64,000 nucleotides of DNA from Ruania alkalisoli (GTDB lineage Bacteria > Actinomycetota > Actinomycetes > Actinomycetales > Beutenbergiaceae), in the NCBI RefSeq assembly GCF_014960965.1, contig NZ_CP063169.1, positions 2,389,581 through 2,453,580 on the forward strand. The letters are read 5' to 3'. This document shows, piece by piece, positions 1 to 8,000 of the stretch. Position numbers and translations under genes: made by a program. The notes beneath the pieces were generated by a model. That model was not told where the DNA came from. It did no database searches and saw nothing but the letters and a program-made list of their open reading frames with translations. Position 1 is the stretch's first letter. Every line of letters begins with the position of its first letter.

Positions 1-2847
1 CTGCGTGACCTTGAGCCCTTCGCGAGTTCCGGTCTGGAGACACGCAAGGCGCAGCAGAACTGGCCAGACGCGGTCGTCACGAGCAACCACGGTCACGGTC
101 GGTTCTATGCGCGTCTGCGATCCACCTTCGGCATTGCAAACGAGACTGCTCTTCAACTACTACACAAGACCCAGTCAGCGAAGAGCCTCGACAGCTTGGA
201 CCAGCTCTTCCGCGATTACATGCTGGAGCGTCCCGCGACCTTCGATCTCGCTCAGACGGCCGTGGATCAGTTCGGGGAGCTCAGGGACGCTCACGATCGG
301 GTGGTCCAGCTGAGGCAACAACGAGACCATCTCTTGAAGCTGCGGATCCATACCGAGAGGTATAACGCCGCGCGTGCCGCGGCCGCCGAGGCGCGACTGC
401 TGATCGACGCGGTGGAGCCCTACCAGCGGCGTCGGAGTCTCGACCTCGCAACAGCTGAACTTGATGAGTTGAATGAGCGTCTGGTGGTTCTGCGGATCGA
501 GACGGAGAAGGCCGAACAGGCCTACCTCGATGCCGACACAGCCTGGGACGCGGCGAACAAGCAGGCGCTGCAGCTCGGCGGCGACCAGGCAAATCACCTC
601 CGCGACCGCATTCGCGCAGCCGAGCAAAACGTCGAGGACGTGCGCAACCGCTGGAAGAGGTTTGCCACCGATCTTGAGAACGCAGGGATCGAGAGCGCAC
701 CGGAGGACGCGACGACGTTCGCGGAGCTGATGTGCGCCATCGAGGAGATGCTGGGAGACGGCGCGACCGTCGCCGGACCGTCGCACGAGCAACTGGAACG
801 TCTCTCGAAAGCTCGGCGGGAACACCGACGTCTCGAACGCGCGGTGACATCGCTACGGTCAACGGGCAGCACGGTCCCCGATCACTTGCTATCCATCCGT
901 ACCATGCTCGCCGAAGAATTGTCCGTCCCCTCGACGGCGCTCCCCTTCGCAGCCGAGCTGATTGAGGTCGACCCCTTCTACTCGGCATGGACCGGTGCCA
1001 TCGAACGGGTGCTTCGGCCCCTCGCGCTGACCTTGCTCGTTCGTTCCGAACACCTCCGGCAGGTTCGGCGCTGGGTTGACGCCCACCGCATCCCAGGGCG
1101 ATTGGTATTCGAAGAGGTGGCGGCAGAGTCTCCCCCGCCGCGTCCCGCCCGCAGTGACAACTCGCTCGTCAACCGGGTGCGGGTCAGTCCGGGACCTTTC
1201 GCTGCGTGGCTCTCCGGGCAACTTTCCGAGCGCTATGACTTCGCCTGCGTCGACTCACCCGACCTGCTTGACAGCCACGTCCGGGCCGTAACCATCAACG
1301 GACAGGTCAAAGCCTCGCGGACCCGCTACGAGAAGGACGACCGCCAGGCGATCGACGACCGCGGCCATTGGGTGCTCGGAGACCGTGAGGCGAAGCTGGA
1401 AGCTCTTGTCCGACAACTCACCGCGGCGGCGAGCGAGCTCGCTGACGCGGCTGGTGTCGTCGAGCGAATCGCCGAGGCGCAGGGAGAAGCCCAGAAGCGC
1501 CGAGGCATCCTTGAGACGCTCCGTGGTCGTCATTGGCACGATCTCGACAACCAGTCAGCAACCCAGGCAGTCCGCACCCTGCAGGAACAGCTCAGTGACC
1601 TCACCCGAGACGACAGCGATCTGATCGCAGCCATCCAGGCTGAGGAACGTGCCCGGGCCGCTCGCAAAGCTGCTGGTGACGATCGGGTCCAAACTCAAGT
1701 CAGCCTGTCGAGCTCGGAGAGCACTGCAGAGGAACTGGCAGGACTCATCGGAAGAATCAAGGCCGACCTGGCCTCAGGGACTGTCCCAGCGTTGAACGAG
1801 ACTACTACTGCGGCACTGAACGAGCGGTTCCGTTCCGTGCGCCGCAACGTGACGCGCGATGTCATCGGCGAGATCGGGCAACAGGTCACACGTCGCCTAG
1901 GCCAGGAGCGGGATGATGCCTTGCGGGATGAGAGGAAGGCGGGCGAGGAATTGGTCTCGCTGGCCACGCAGTTCAACGGGCGCTGGCCCGCAGCGGCTAT
2001 GTCCGCGGAGCTCACCCCGGGGGTCGATGATCGCGACAACTACCTGGAGTTGCTTGACACGATCATCGCTCACGGCCTGCCCGAGCATGAGGCGAACTTC
2101 CTGCGACTGCTGCGGGAGCGGTCACGCGACATGATCGGCGAGCTCGTCAGCGACATCCTCTCCGCACCGCGGGAGATCGAAGAGCGCGTCAGGCCGGTCA
2201 ACACCTCGCTGCGCCGTTCTCCATTCGACGAGGGTCGATTCCTCAACCTGCGGATCAAGACCCGACGCTCCGACACCGTCACACGGTTCATCGGCGATCT
2301 GCGTGCCATCTCGGAAGGAAGCTGGACCGACGACGACTTGGAGTCGGCTGAGCGTCGTTTCGCTACCCTCGCCGAGATCATGAGGAAGCTGGGGTCCAGT
2401 GAGCATTCTGACCGCGTGTGGCGCCAGCACTGCCTCGACACCCGCCAGCATGTGACCTTCCTCGCCGAAGAGGTCGACGACAGCGGCCGTGTCGAGGCCA
2501 CCTACGACTCGGGTGCTGCCATGTCAGGTGGTCAGCAGCAGAAGTTGGTCATCTTCTGTCTGGCGGCCGCACTCCGCTATCAGCTGGCCGACGCAGATGA
2601 CGACTACCCCCTGTACGGCACGATCGTGCTCGATGAGGCCTTCGATAAGGCAGACACCCGATACACCAGGATGGCCTTGGACATCTTTGTTGAGTTCGGC
2701 TTCCAGATGGTTCTGGCAACCCCGCAGAAACTGCTGCAGACGATCGAGCCCTACGTAGGAGCCGCGACATCGATCGAGAACCCGACCAGACGGAAGTCCG
2801 AAGTCTCCGAGATTCGCTGGGACCAACCCGGGTCGGAGCCATCGTGA
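1..2847 (+). CDS. jetC: Wadjet SMC-like ATPase JetC, 5' end outside window
   Basis: The reading frame is open from the first base, so the N-terminus with the Walker A site lies to the left; 948 residues are visible. JetC is the SMC/MukB-like motor of the Wadjet system, which recognises and linearises circular plasmid DNA. Visible parts: long stretches rich in Leu, Glu and Arg with coiled-coil spacing on both sides of a globular hinge-like part (about bases 950-1340), and a C-terminal ATPase half with the ABC signature SGGQQQK (from 2524) and Walker B VLDEAF (catalytic Asp-Glu at 2632-2637). The stop codon overlaps the start of jetD by 4 bases (GTGA), so the two are translationally coupled. 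jetA and jetB (MukF- and MukE-like) should lie upstream. A different SMC/SbcC-type ATPase is possible by itself, but the jetD neighbour makes Wadjet very likely. Confidence 0.88.
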   Translation: MRDLEPFASSGLETRKAQQNWPDAVVTSNHGHGRFYARLRSTFGIANETALQLLHKTQSAKSLDSLDQLFRDYMLERPATFDLAQTAVDQFGELRDAHDRVVQLRQQRDHLLKLRIHTERYNAARAAAAEARLLIDAVEPYQRRRSLDLATAELDELNERLVVLRIETEKAEQAYLDADTAWDAANKQALQLGGDQANHLRDRIRAAEQNVEDVRNRWKRFATDLENAGIESAPEDATTFAELMCAIEEMLGDGATVAGPSHEQLERLSKARREHRRLERAVTSLRSTGSTVPDHLLSIRTMLAEELSVPSTALPFAAELIEVDPFYSAWTGAIERVLRPLALTLLVRSEHLRQVRRWVDAHRIPGRLVFEEVAAESPPPRPARSDNSLVNRVRVSPGPFAAWLSGQLSERYDFACVDSPDLLDSHVRAVTINGQVKASRTRYEKDDRQAIDDRGHWVLGDREAKLEALVRQLTAAASELADAAGVVERIAEAQGEAQKRRGILETLRGRHWHDLDNQSATQAVRTLQEQLSDLTRDDSDLIAAIQAEERARAARKAAGDDRVQTQVSLSSSESTAEELAGLIGRIKADLASGTVPALNETTTAALNERFRSVRRNVTRDVIGEIGQQVTRRLGQERDDALRDERKAGEELVSLATQFNGRWPAAAMSAELTPGVDDRDNYLELLDTIIAHGLPEHEANFLRLLRERSRDMIGELVSDILSAPREIEERVRPVNTSLRRSPFDEGRFLNLRIKTRRSDTVTRFIGDLRAISEGSWTDDDLESAERRFATLAEIMRKLGSSEHSDRVWRQHCLDTRQHVTFLAEEVDDSGRVEATYDSGAAMSGGQQQKLVIFCLAAALRYQLADADDDYPLYGTIVLDEAFDKADTRYTRMALDIFVEFGFQMVLATPQKLLQTIEPYVGAATSIENPTRRKSEVSEIRWDQPGSEPS

Positions 2848-3998
2848 TCGGAGTTGATGAGGCGCGCGGCATCGCGAGCGCAAAACTCGCCTCCAAGCTC
2901 GCACAGTGGGCAACTCAGCCCACCAACACTCCTGTCCTTTCCGTCTCGCTCAAACCGCCGCTGGAGCGAGAGGTTCGCTCCGACGAACTGGCAGCCGAGA
3001 CGTGGGTCCGCAAGTGGTCGGAAACTTCGCTTCCAGACGGTGCCGACCTCGATTGGGAGCCACGGACGTGGCGCAGCATTGGGCAACAGCAGGTGCCCGT
3101 CCGCTTGCGCTTCCGGGACGTAAACTCGGTTGCGAGCTTCGCAGGAGGCACCGCTGCCCGGGATTGGAAGGTTCTGCGCTCGCGTGTAGCAAGGCTGCGT
3201 GAAACTCTTGGATTCTCCGAAGCGCTTGACGCCGCGATCCGGCGCCATGCGGTCGAGATTCTTCGCTGGGCGCCCCCACGGTTCGAGCAAGTCGTACAAG
3301 CGGTCGATTGGCTAGCCGCCAACTCCGTTCGAGGCCTTCGCCCTCGCCAGATACCGATCCGCGGTGTCGACACCAAGTGGTTCAACTCGCATCGGTCCGT
3401 CATGACGGACCTTCACCGCGCGGCTACCGGCTCAGCAGGGCTGGGCATCGTCGACGCTGACCGCATGGTGCGCGTCAGGATCCTTGACCCCACCCTTGCG
3501 CCTTCAGGAATCTCCGACTTTTCCGCCCCGCCAGCACAGCTTGCCTCGCTCGATCTGCGGCCCGACGTCGTGTTCATCTTCGAGAATCTTGAATCCGTGT
3601 TGGCGATGCCCGAGTGGCCCGGAGCCATTGTTCTCCATGGCGACGGATACGCCGTCGACGTGGTTGGGAACCTTCCCTGGGTCCAAGGTGGGTGCGTCAT
3701 CTACTGGGGCGACCTCGATTCACACGGCTTCGCCATCCTTCACCGGTTGCGCACCCACCTACCCACGGTCATCAGCGCCCTTATGGACGAGCAAACTCTG
3801 CTGAGCCACCGCGATCTCTGGGTTTCTGATCCCAAGCCGACCCGCGCCAAACTGGAGCTTCAGCCAACCGAGCTCAACGCGTTGGACCGCCTCCGCGAGG
3901 AGGGCGATGCGAAGCTTGAGCAGGAGCGGATTCCCTGGGAGCAGGCACTACGCGAGCTCCACAGCGCCGCTCGCGCGGCAGAGAGTCCGAGTGAGTAA
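2844..3998 (+). CDS. jetD: Wadjet nuclease subunit JetD (Toprim-like)
   Basis: JetD is the nuclease that cuts plasmid DNA once the JetABC motor has recognised a small circle. The 384-residue protein fits the family: an N-terminal DUF3322-type arm region (about 1-190) and a C-terminal DUF2220/Toprim fold. The Toprim metal ligands are visible as Glu247 in FENLES and Asp290/Asp292 in GDLDSHG. The start is the GTG that overlaps the jetC stop; there is no Shine-Dalgarno of its own, which fits coupling. Base composition is lower in GC than in the neighbouring core genes: two hand-counted 60-base samples give 57% (2881-2940) and 55% (3541-3600), against 70% for a sample in fabF (36841-36900). That suggests acquisition by transfer. 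It is the last gene of the defence operon; a gene-poor stretch follows. Confidence 0.9.
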   Translation: MIGVDEARGIASAKLASKLAQWATQPTNTPVLSVSLKPPLEREVRSDELAAETWVRKWSETSLPDGADLDWEPRTWRSIGQQQVPVRLRFRDVNSVASFAGGTAARDWKVLRSRVARLRETLGFSEALDAAIRRHAVEILRWAPPRFEQVVQAVDWLAANSVRGLRPRQIPIRGVDTKWFNSHRSVMTDLHRAATGSAGLGIVDADRMVRVRILDPTLAPSGISDFSAPPAQLASLDLRPDVVFIFENLESVLAMPEWPGAIVLHGDGYAVDVVGNLPWVQGGCVIYWGDLDSHGFAILHRLRTHLPTVISALMDEQTLLSHRDLWVSDPKPTRAKLELQPTELNALDRLREEGDAKLEQERIPWEQALRELHSAARAAESPSE

Positions 3999-4134
3999 AA
4001 CAGGGACTGCCCCCGCGTGCGCACCTAGTTCGTGAAGGGGCGGAAGGCCCAAGGGGGAACCTCCTCCACCGACCTTGAGTCTCCGTTGGTGCTGCATCGT
4101 GGCACGACGTGACCGAGGAATCCGTGAACCGTTC

Positions 4135-4153
4135 GTGTCACCGATGTGTCACC
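4135..4153 (+). repeat. Phased direct repeat GTGTCACC x2
   Basis: GTGTCACC occurs at 4135-4142 and again at 4146-4153, 11 bases apart, so both copies face the same side of the helix. It could be a protein-binding site or part of an attachment region; nothing else supports either reading. Confidence 0.4.
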
Positions 4154-4252
4154 AGCACAGCGAGACACAGTGTTTCCGCAGGTCAGGTTGGGTGAGCCAG
4201 TCAGACCTACGACCTCTGATCTGAGGGTTGTGACCCTCCGTCAGTCGTGATC

Positions 4253-4315
4253 GAGAACGGCCCCTGACCTGGGAAGACGCACTTTAGCGTCGTCCAGCGT
4301 CAGGGGTCGTTTCTC
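4253..4315 (+). other. Long imperfect hairpin downstream of jetD
   Basis: The outer arms are GAGAACGGCCCCTGAC (4253-4268) and GTCAGGGGTCGTTTCTC (4299-4315), complementary except for one substitution and one extra base. Inside sits a second perfect stem GACGC/GCGTC (4276-4280 and 4287-4291) around ACTTTA. There is no U-tract, so it is not a standard intrinsic terminator. It could be a structured RNA end, a small non-autonomous element or a terminator for the defence operon. Confidence 0.6.
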
Positions 4316-4618
4316 GTTGCACTGCCTCAGCGCTCCCTCCAGGTCGATCGCACCGTCGCCGTCGCGATCCTGAACTCAGCAACCATTGGTTGCCTTTCAC
4401 CCAACGAGGTGCCGCGGCCTTGCCCAACCCTGAGTCGCGCGAAGGCTGTTCTCTCGACCGCTTGACGGCGCACCACAGCGCCCGCGGCTCCAGTGAGACG
4501 CATCCAAGCTTCAGATGTGCTCGGGCTCTCCCGGAGCCCCCGGACATCCGAGCTCCACTCGGTCCTTCACGTGCACCTGAGAGGGATTTTCATGACCTGG
4601 CCGCAGATGCAAGAACTC

Positions 4619-4647
4619 TTGACAGTGACGTGAACCACTCCTAGCGT
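4619..4647 (+). promoter_or_regulatory. Vegetative promoter of the nagZ-namZ pair
   Basis: TTGACA (4619-4624), a 17-base spacer and TAGCGT (4642-4647) match the housekeeping sigma factor consensus closely. Transcription would start near 4654, about 67 bases before the GTG start at 4721. Confidence 0.6.
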
Positions 4648-4720
4648 CCATGGAGGGCGCACCGGGCATCGATGCCCGACGGTGACAGCACCGTCGCGCC
4701 GTCCGACACTGGAGGTTCTC

Positions 4721-6583
4721 GTGAAGGAATCAAGCAGCGTGCACCGCGCGCGCCCAGCGGCCCTGGCGCTTGCCGCAGGACTGCTTCTCGGCGGGGTCGC
4801 CCCCGCCGTTGCCGACACCCACGACGCACCGGCGCACGACATCGCCGTGATGGTGGAGTCGATGACCTTGGAGGAGAAGATCGGCCAGATGACGTGGACC
4901 CACGTCTATGGCTCGTCCGCTCATGACACGTCGATGGCCGCCAGCAACCAGGCGCGATACGGCGTCGACACACCCGCCGAAGTGGTGCAGAAGTACAACC
5001 TCGGCGGGGTGCTGTACTTCGCCTGGTCGGGAAACACGAACAACCCCGAGCAGATTGCCGGGCTCTCGAACAGCCTGCAGGATGCGGCGCTGGCCGAGGA
5101 AGGCCCCGGGATTCCGCTTGCTGTGACGATCGATCAGGAAGGCGGGCTCGTCGCCCGGGTCGGGCCACCCGCCACGCAGTTGCCGGGCAATATGGCGCTG
5201 GGCGCCACCTTCGACACTGATCTCGCACAGGCGCAGGGTGAGATCCTCGGCGCTGAACTGCAGGCGATGGGTGTCAACGTGAACTTCGCACCGGTCGTCG
5301 ATCTCAACTCCAACCCAGACAATCCGGTCATCGGCATCCGCTCCATGGGCGAGGACACCGACGCCGTCAGCGAGCTCGGCGCCGCCCAGATCAACGGGAT
5401 GCAGCAGTACATCGGTGCCACCGCAAAGCACTTCCCCGGTCACGGGGACACCGAAACCGACTCGCACTACGGGCTGCCCGTGGTCACCTACGACCGCGCC
5501 ACCCTCGACGATCACCTGCAACCATTCCAGGCAGCGATCGACGCGGGCGTCGACATGATCATGACTGCCCACATCATCGTCGAGGCGATCGACCCGAACC
5601 TGCCGGGAACCTTGTCCCCCGACGTACTCACGGGGCTGCTGCGTCAGGAGATGGGCTTCGACGGGATCATCACCACCGACGCCTTGGACATGGCCGCGAT
5701 GACCGACCACTGGTCGCAGTCCGAGATGTCCGTGATGGCGATCCAGGCAGGCTCGGACATCTTGCTCAACTCTCCCGACGTGGACGCCTCGATCGCCGGG
5801 GTGCAGGAGGCGGTCGCGAACGGCGCCATCTCCGAAGAGCGGATTGACGAGTCGGTCACGCGCATTCTGGAGTGGAAAGCCGAACGGGGCGTGCTGGAGG
5901 ATCCGTACACCGATCCTGGCGCGGTTGACTCCATCGTCGGGAATGCCGACCACCTGAACACGGCCGCCACGATCGCCAACCGGTCGATCACGCTGCTGCG
6001 CAATGAGGACCGTGCCCTCCCCCTCGATGTCGACTCCGACACTGTTCTCGTCGTCGGTGCCGGTTCTGCATGGCCGGAGCGGTTGGGCCCGATGCTCGCT
6101 GATCGCGGCTTCGACGTCATCGAAGAGTACGACAACGGGAGTTCGCCGTCACCGGCGTACCGGGAGCGCGCCGTGGCCGCAGCATCCGGCGCCGATGCCG
6201 TGGTGTTCACCTCCTACAACGCGAGCAGCAACGCAGCACAGCAACAGATGGTGGCCGCACTCGCCGCCACCGGTACCCCAGTGATCGTCGTCGCGGCACG
6301 CAACCCTTACGACATCAACGTGTTCGCCGACGCCGACGCAGTCCTGAACAGTTACGGCTACAACGTCGTGAACTACGGCGCAGTCGTGCGAGCCATCGCT
6401 GGTGACATCAACCCCTCCGGCGCGCTCCCGGTGGACGTCCCCACCGTGGACGGCAGCCAGACGCTGCTCCCGATCGGGTACGGCCGCCACTACCCCGGGC
6501 CGCCCGACCACGCCGGTCCACCTGAACATTCCGGCGCACCCGACCACGCGGGACCACCCGACCACGCGGGACCAGACAACTGA
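4721..6583 (+). CDS. nagZ: Secreted GH3 beta-N-acetylglucosaminidase (NagZ type)
   Basis: Family 3 glycosidase that removes terminal N-acetylglucosamine, here probably from peptidoglycan fragments outside the cell. A signal peptide spans residues 1-31 (Arg-rich start, hydrophobic core, cut after AVA). The NagZ signature KHFPGHGDTETDSH is at 236-249 and contains the Asp247/His249 acid-base pair typical of this subfamily; the nucleophile is Asp320 in TTDALDM. A second alpha/beta domain follows to about 590. The GTG at 4721 is chosen because GGAGG lies 5 bases upstream (4711-4715) and a signal peptide starts there. The last 30 residues are an odd tail of repeated PDHAGPP-like units. The next gene, namZ, lies 31 bases downstream, the same pairing as in Bacillus (ybbD-ybbC), where the two enzymes work in sequence. 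Confidence 0.92.
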   Translation: MKESSSVHRARPAALALAAGLLLGGVAPAVADTHDAPAHDIAVMVESMTLEEKIGQMTWTHVYGSSAHDTSMAASNQARYGVDTPAEVVQKYNLGGVLYFAWSGNTNNPEQIAGLSNSLQDAALAEEGPGIPLAVTIDQEGGLVARVGPPATQLPGNMALGATFDTDLAQAQGEILGAELQAMGVNVNFAPVVDLNSNPDNPVIGIRSMGEDTDAVSELGAAQINGMQQYIGATAKHFPGHGDTETDSHYGLPVVTYDRATLDDHLQPFQAAIDAGVDMIMTAHIIVEAIDPNLPGTLSPDVLTGLLRQEMGFDGIITTDALDMAAMTDHWSQSEMSVMAIQAGSDILLNSPDVDASIAGVQEAVANGAISEERIDESVTRILEWKAERGVLEDPYTDPGAVDSIVGNADHLNTAATIANRSITLLRNEDRALPLDVDSDTVLVVGAGSAWPERLGPMLADRGFDVIEEYDNGSSPSPAYRERAVAAASGADAVVFTSYNASSNAAQQQMVAALAATGTPVIVVAARNPYDINVFADADAVLNSYGYNVVNYGAVVRAIAGDINPSGALPVDVPTVDGSQTLLPIGYGRHYPGPPDHAGPPEHSGAPDHAGPPDHAGPDN

Positions 6584-6614
6584 CACCGTCCACCTCAGCG
6601 GAGAGGGAACCACG

Positions 6615-7946
6615 ATGAGTAGACACAACTGGAGAGGAATAGCCGCCGGCGCTGCGTTGGCCCTGGGACTCACGGGCGCTCTTGCCACGGCAAGCCCAAC
6701 TGAGCGACCTGATACCCCGCCCGGTCTTGACGACCCCCTCGAGCTCGGGGTCGAGATCCTCCTCGAGGATCTCGACCGCTTGGAGGGGCAGCGTGTGGGG
6801 ATCATCACCAACCCCACGGGGGTGACGTCCGACCTCACTCACATCGTCGATGCCCTGATCGCCGGTGAAGATGAGGGCGGTTATGACGTCACCGCCTTGT
6901 ATGGTCCCGAACACGGCGTCCGCGGCGGTGTCCCGGCGGGCGCTTACGTGGAGAGCTACGTCGACGAGCGGACCGGACTGCCCGTGTACTCGTTGTACGG
7001 ACCCACGCGGAAGCCGTCACCGGAGATGCTGGCGGACGTTGATGTGCTCCTCTTCGACATCCAGGACATCGGCGCGCGGTTCTACACCTACATCTGGACG
7101 ATGTTCTACGCGATGGAAGCGGCGGCTGAGAACGACAAGCAGTTCATCGTCCTGGACCGCCCCAACCCGCTCGGCGACCGGATGGATGGCCCCGTCCTGG
7201 ACTATCCCGAACTCAGCTCGTTCGTCGGCCTGCGGGAGATCCCCCTGCAGCACGGCATGACGGTCGGCGAACTCGCTCAGTTCTTCAACGGCGAGTTGCT
7301 GCAGACACCTGCGGACCTGGAGGTCGTACAGATGTCGGGCTACGACCCGGGCGAGATCGTCGCCGACTGGGACATGCCGTGGGTGCTGCCCTCGCCCAAC
7401 ATCCCCACCCGGGAGACGGCGCTGGTCTATCCCGGCATCGGATTGATCGAATCGATCAACGTCTCTGAGGGGCGCGGCACGACCAAGCCGTTTCTCTGGT
7501 TCGGTGCTCCGTTCATCGACGAGACGGAGTCGTGGGCGCTGGCAGAGGATCTCAACGCACGGGGTCTGGAGGGCGTCACCTTCCGGCCGGCGTCCGCGAC
7601 GCCATCGTCGAGCAAGCATGCTGGGCAGTTCTCAGGTGGTCTCGAGGTGCACGTGACGGATCCAGCGGCGTATGAACCACTGCGGGTGGGCGTGCACGTC
7701 CTCGACGCCCTGTTCACCCACATCGACGAGGTCGACTGGCGTGAGGGCGAGGGCTGCCGGACCCCGGAGGACCGGTGCTGGATCGACCTGCTCTCCGGAA
7801 CCAAGGACGTGCGTGCGCAGCTCGAAGCAGGTGTCGCTCCGGACGAGATCGTCGCCGGCTGGGACTCCGAACTTGAGGCCTTCGCTGCACTAGCCGAGCC
7901 CTACCGGCTCTACGACGACCAGCACCCCGGCCGCGGTCGCCACTGA
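6615..7946 (+). CDS. namZ: Secreted exo-beta-N-acetylmuramidase NamZ (DUF1343, GH171)
   Basis: 443 residues. The DUF1343 family includes NamZ of Bacillus subtilis, which splits terminal MurNAc from peptidoglycan chains and acts together with a NagZ that removes GlcNAc. The protein starts with a signal peptide (about 1-27) after an ATG preceded by GGAGAGGG. Family motifs are visible: GIITNPTGV, LYGPEHGVRGG, LLFDIQDIGARFYTY, VLDRPNPLG and SEGRGTTKPF. It lies directly behind the NagZ-type gene and shares its promoter, so the two should strip peptidoglycan from the non-reducing end outside the membrane. Released MurNAc needs uptake genes, which are not in the window. Confidence 0.92.
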   Translation: MSRHNWRGIAAGAALALGLTGALATASPTERPDTPPGLDDPLELGVEILLEDLDRLEGQRVGIITNPTGVTSDLTHIVDALIAGEDEGGYDVTALYGPEHGVRGGVPAGAYVESYVDERTGLPVYSLYGPTRKPSPEMLADVDVLLFDIQDIGARFYTYIWTMFYAMEAAAENDKQFIVLDRPNPLGDRMDGPVLDYPELSSFVGLREIPLQHGMTVGELAQFFNGELLQTPADLEVVQMSGYDPGEIVADWDMPWVLPSPNIPTRETALVYPGIGLIESINVSEGRGTTKPFLWFGAPFIDETESWALAEDLNARGLEGVTFRPASATPSSSKHAGQFSGGLEVHVTDPAAYEPLRVGVHVLDALFTHIDEVDWREGEGCRTPEDRCWIDLLSGTKDVRAQLEAGVAPDEIVAGWDSELEAFAALAEPYRLYDDQHPGRGRH

Positions 7947-7957
7947 CCGGCCACCTC

Positions 7958-7991
7958 CTGAGCCGAGGGGGCGACTGCCCTCTCGGCTCAG
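7958..7991. terminator. Bidirectional terminator between convergent genes
   Basis: CTGAGCCGAG (7958-7967) pairs perfectly with CTCGGCTCAG (7982-7991), and the stem continues inward through GGGG/CCCT with one G-U pair. It sits in the 54-base gap between namZ and the convergent lyase gene. Confidence 0.75.
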
Positions 7992-8000
7992 GTCACGGTG

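Larger units (their letters stand above)
3999..4720. other. Gene-free flank of the defence locus
   Basis: About 720 bases between jetD and the secreted glycosidase hold no convincing gene on either strand; open frames here are short, with no start context and no recognisable motif. It contains a pair of phased direct repeats (4135-4153), a small GAGGGT/ACCCTC hairpin (4223-4238), a long imperfect hairpin (4253-4315) and, at its right end, the promoter of the next gene (4619-4647). No tRNA gene or integrase is visible inside the window. It may be the right border of an inserted defence island, but that is inference. Confidence 0.6.

Noticed and set aside
4284-4644. Short open frames in the gap after jetD as a possible small defence gene
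   Set aside because: All are below 90 codons, have no ribosome site or leaderless box, and overlap the hairpin or promoter; composition is that of random high-GC frames.
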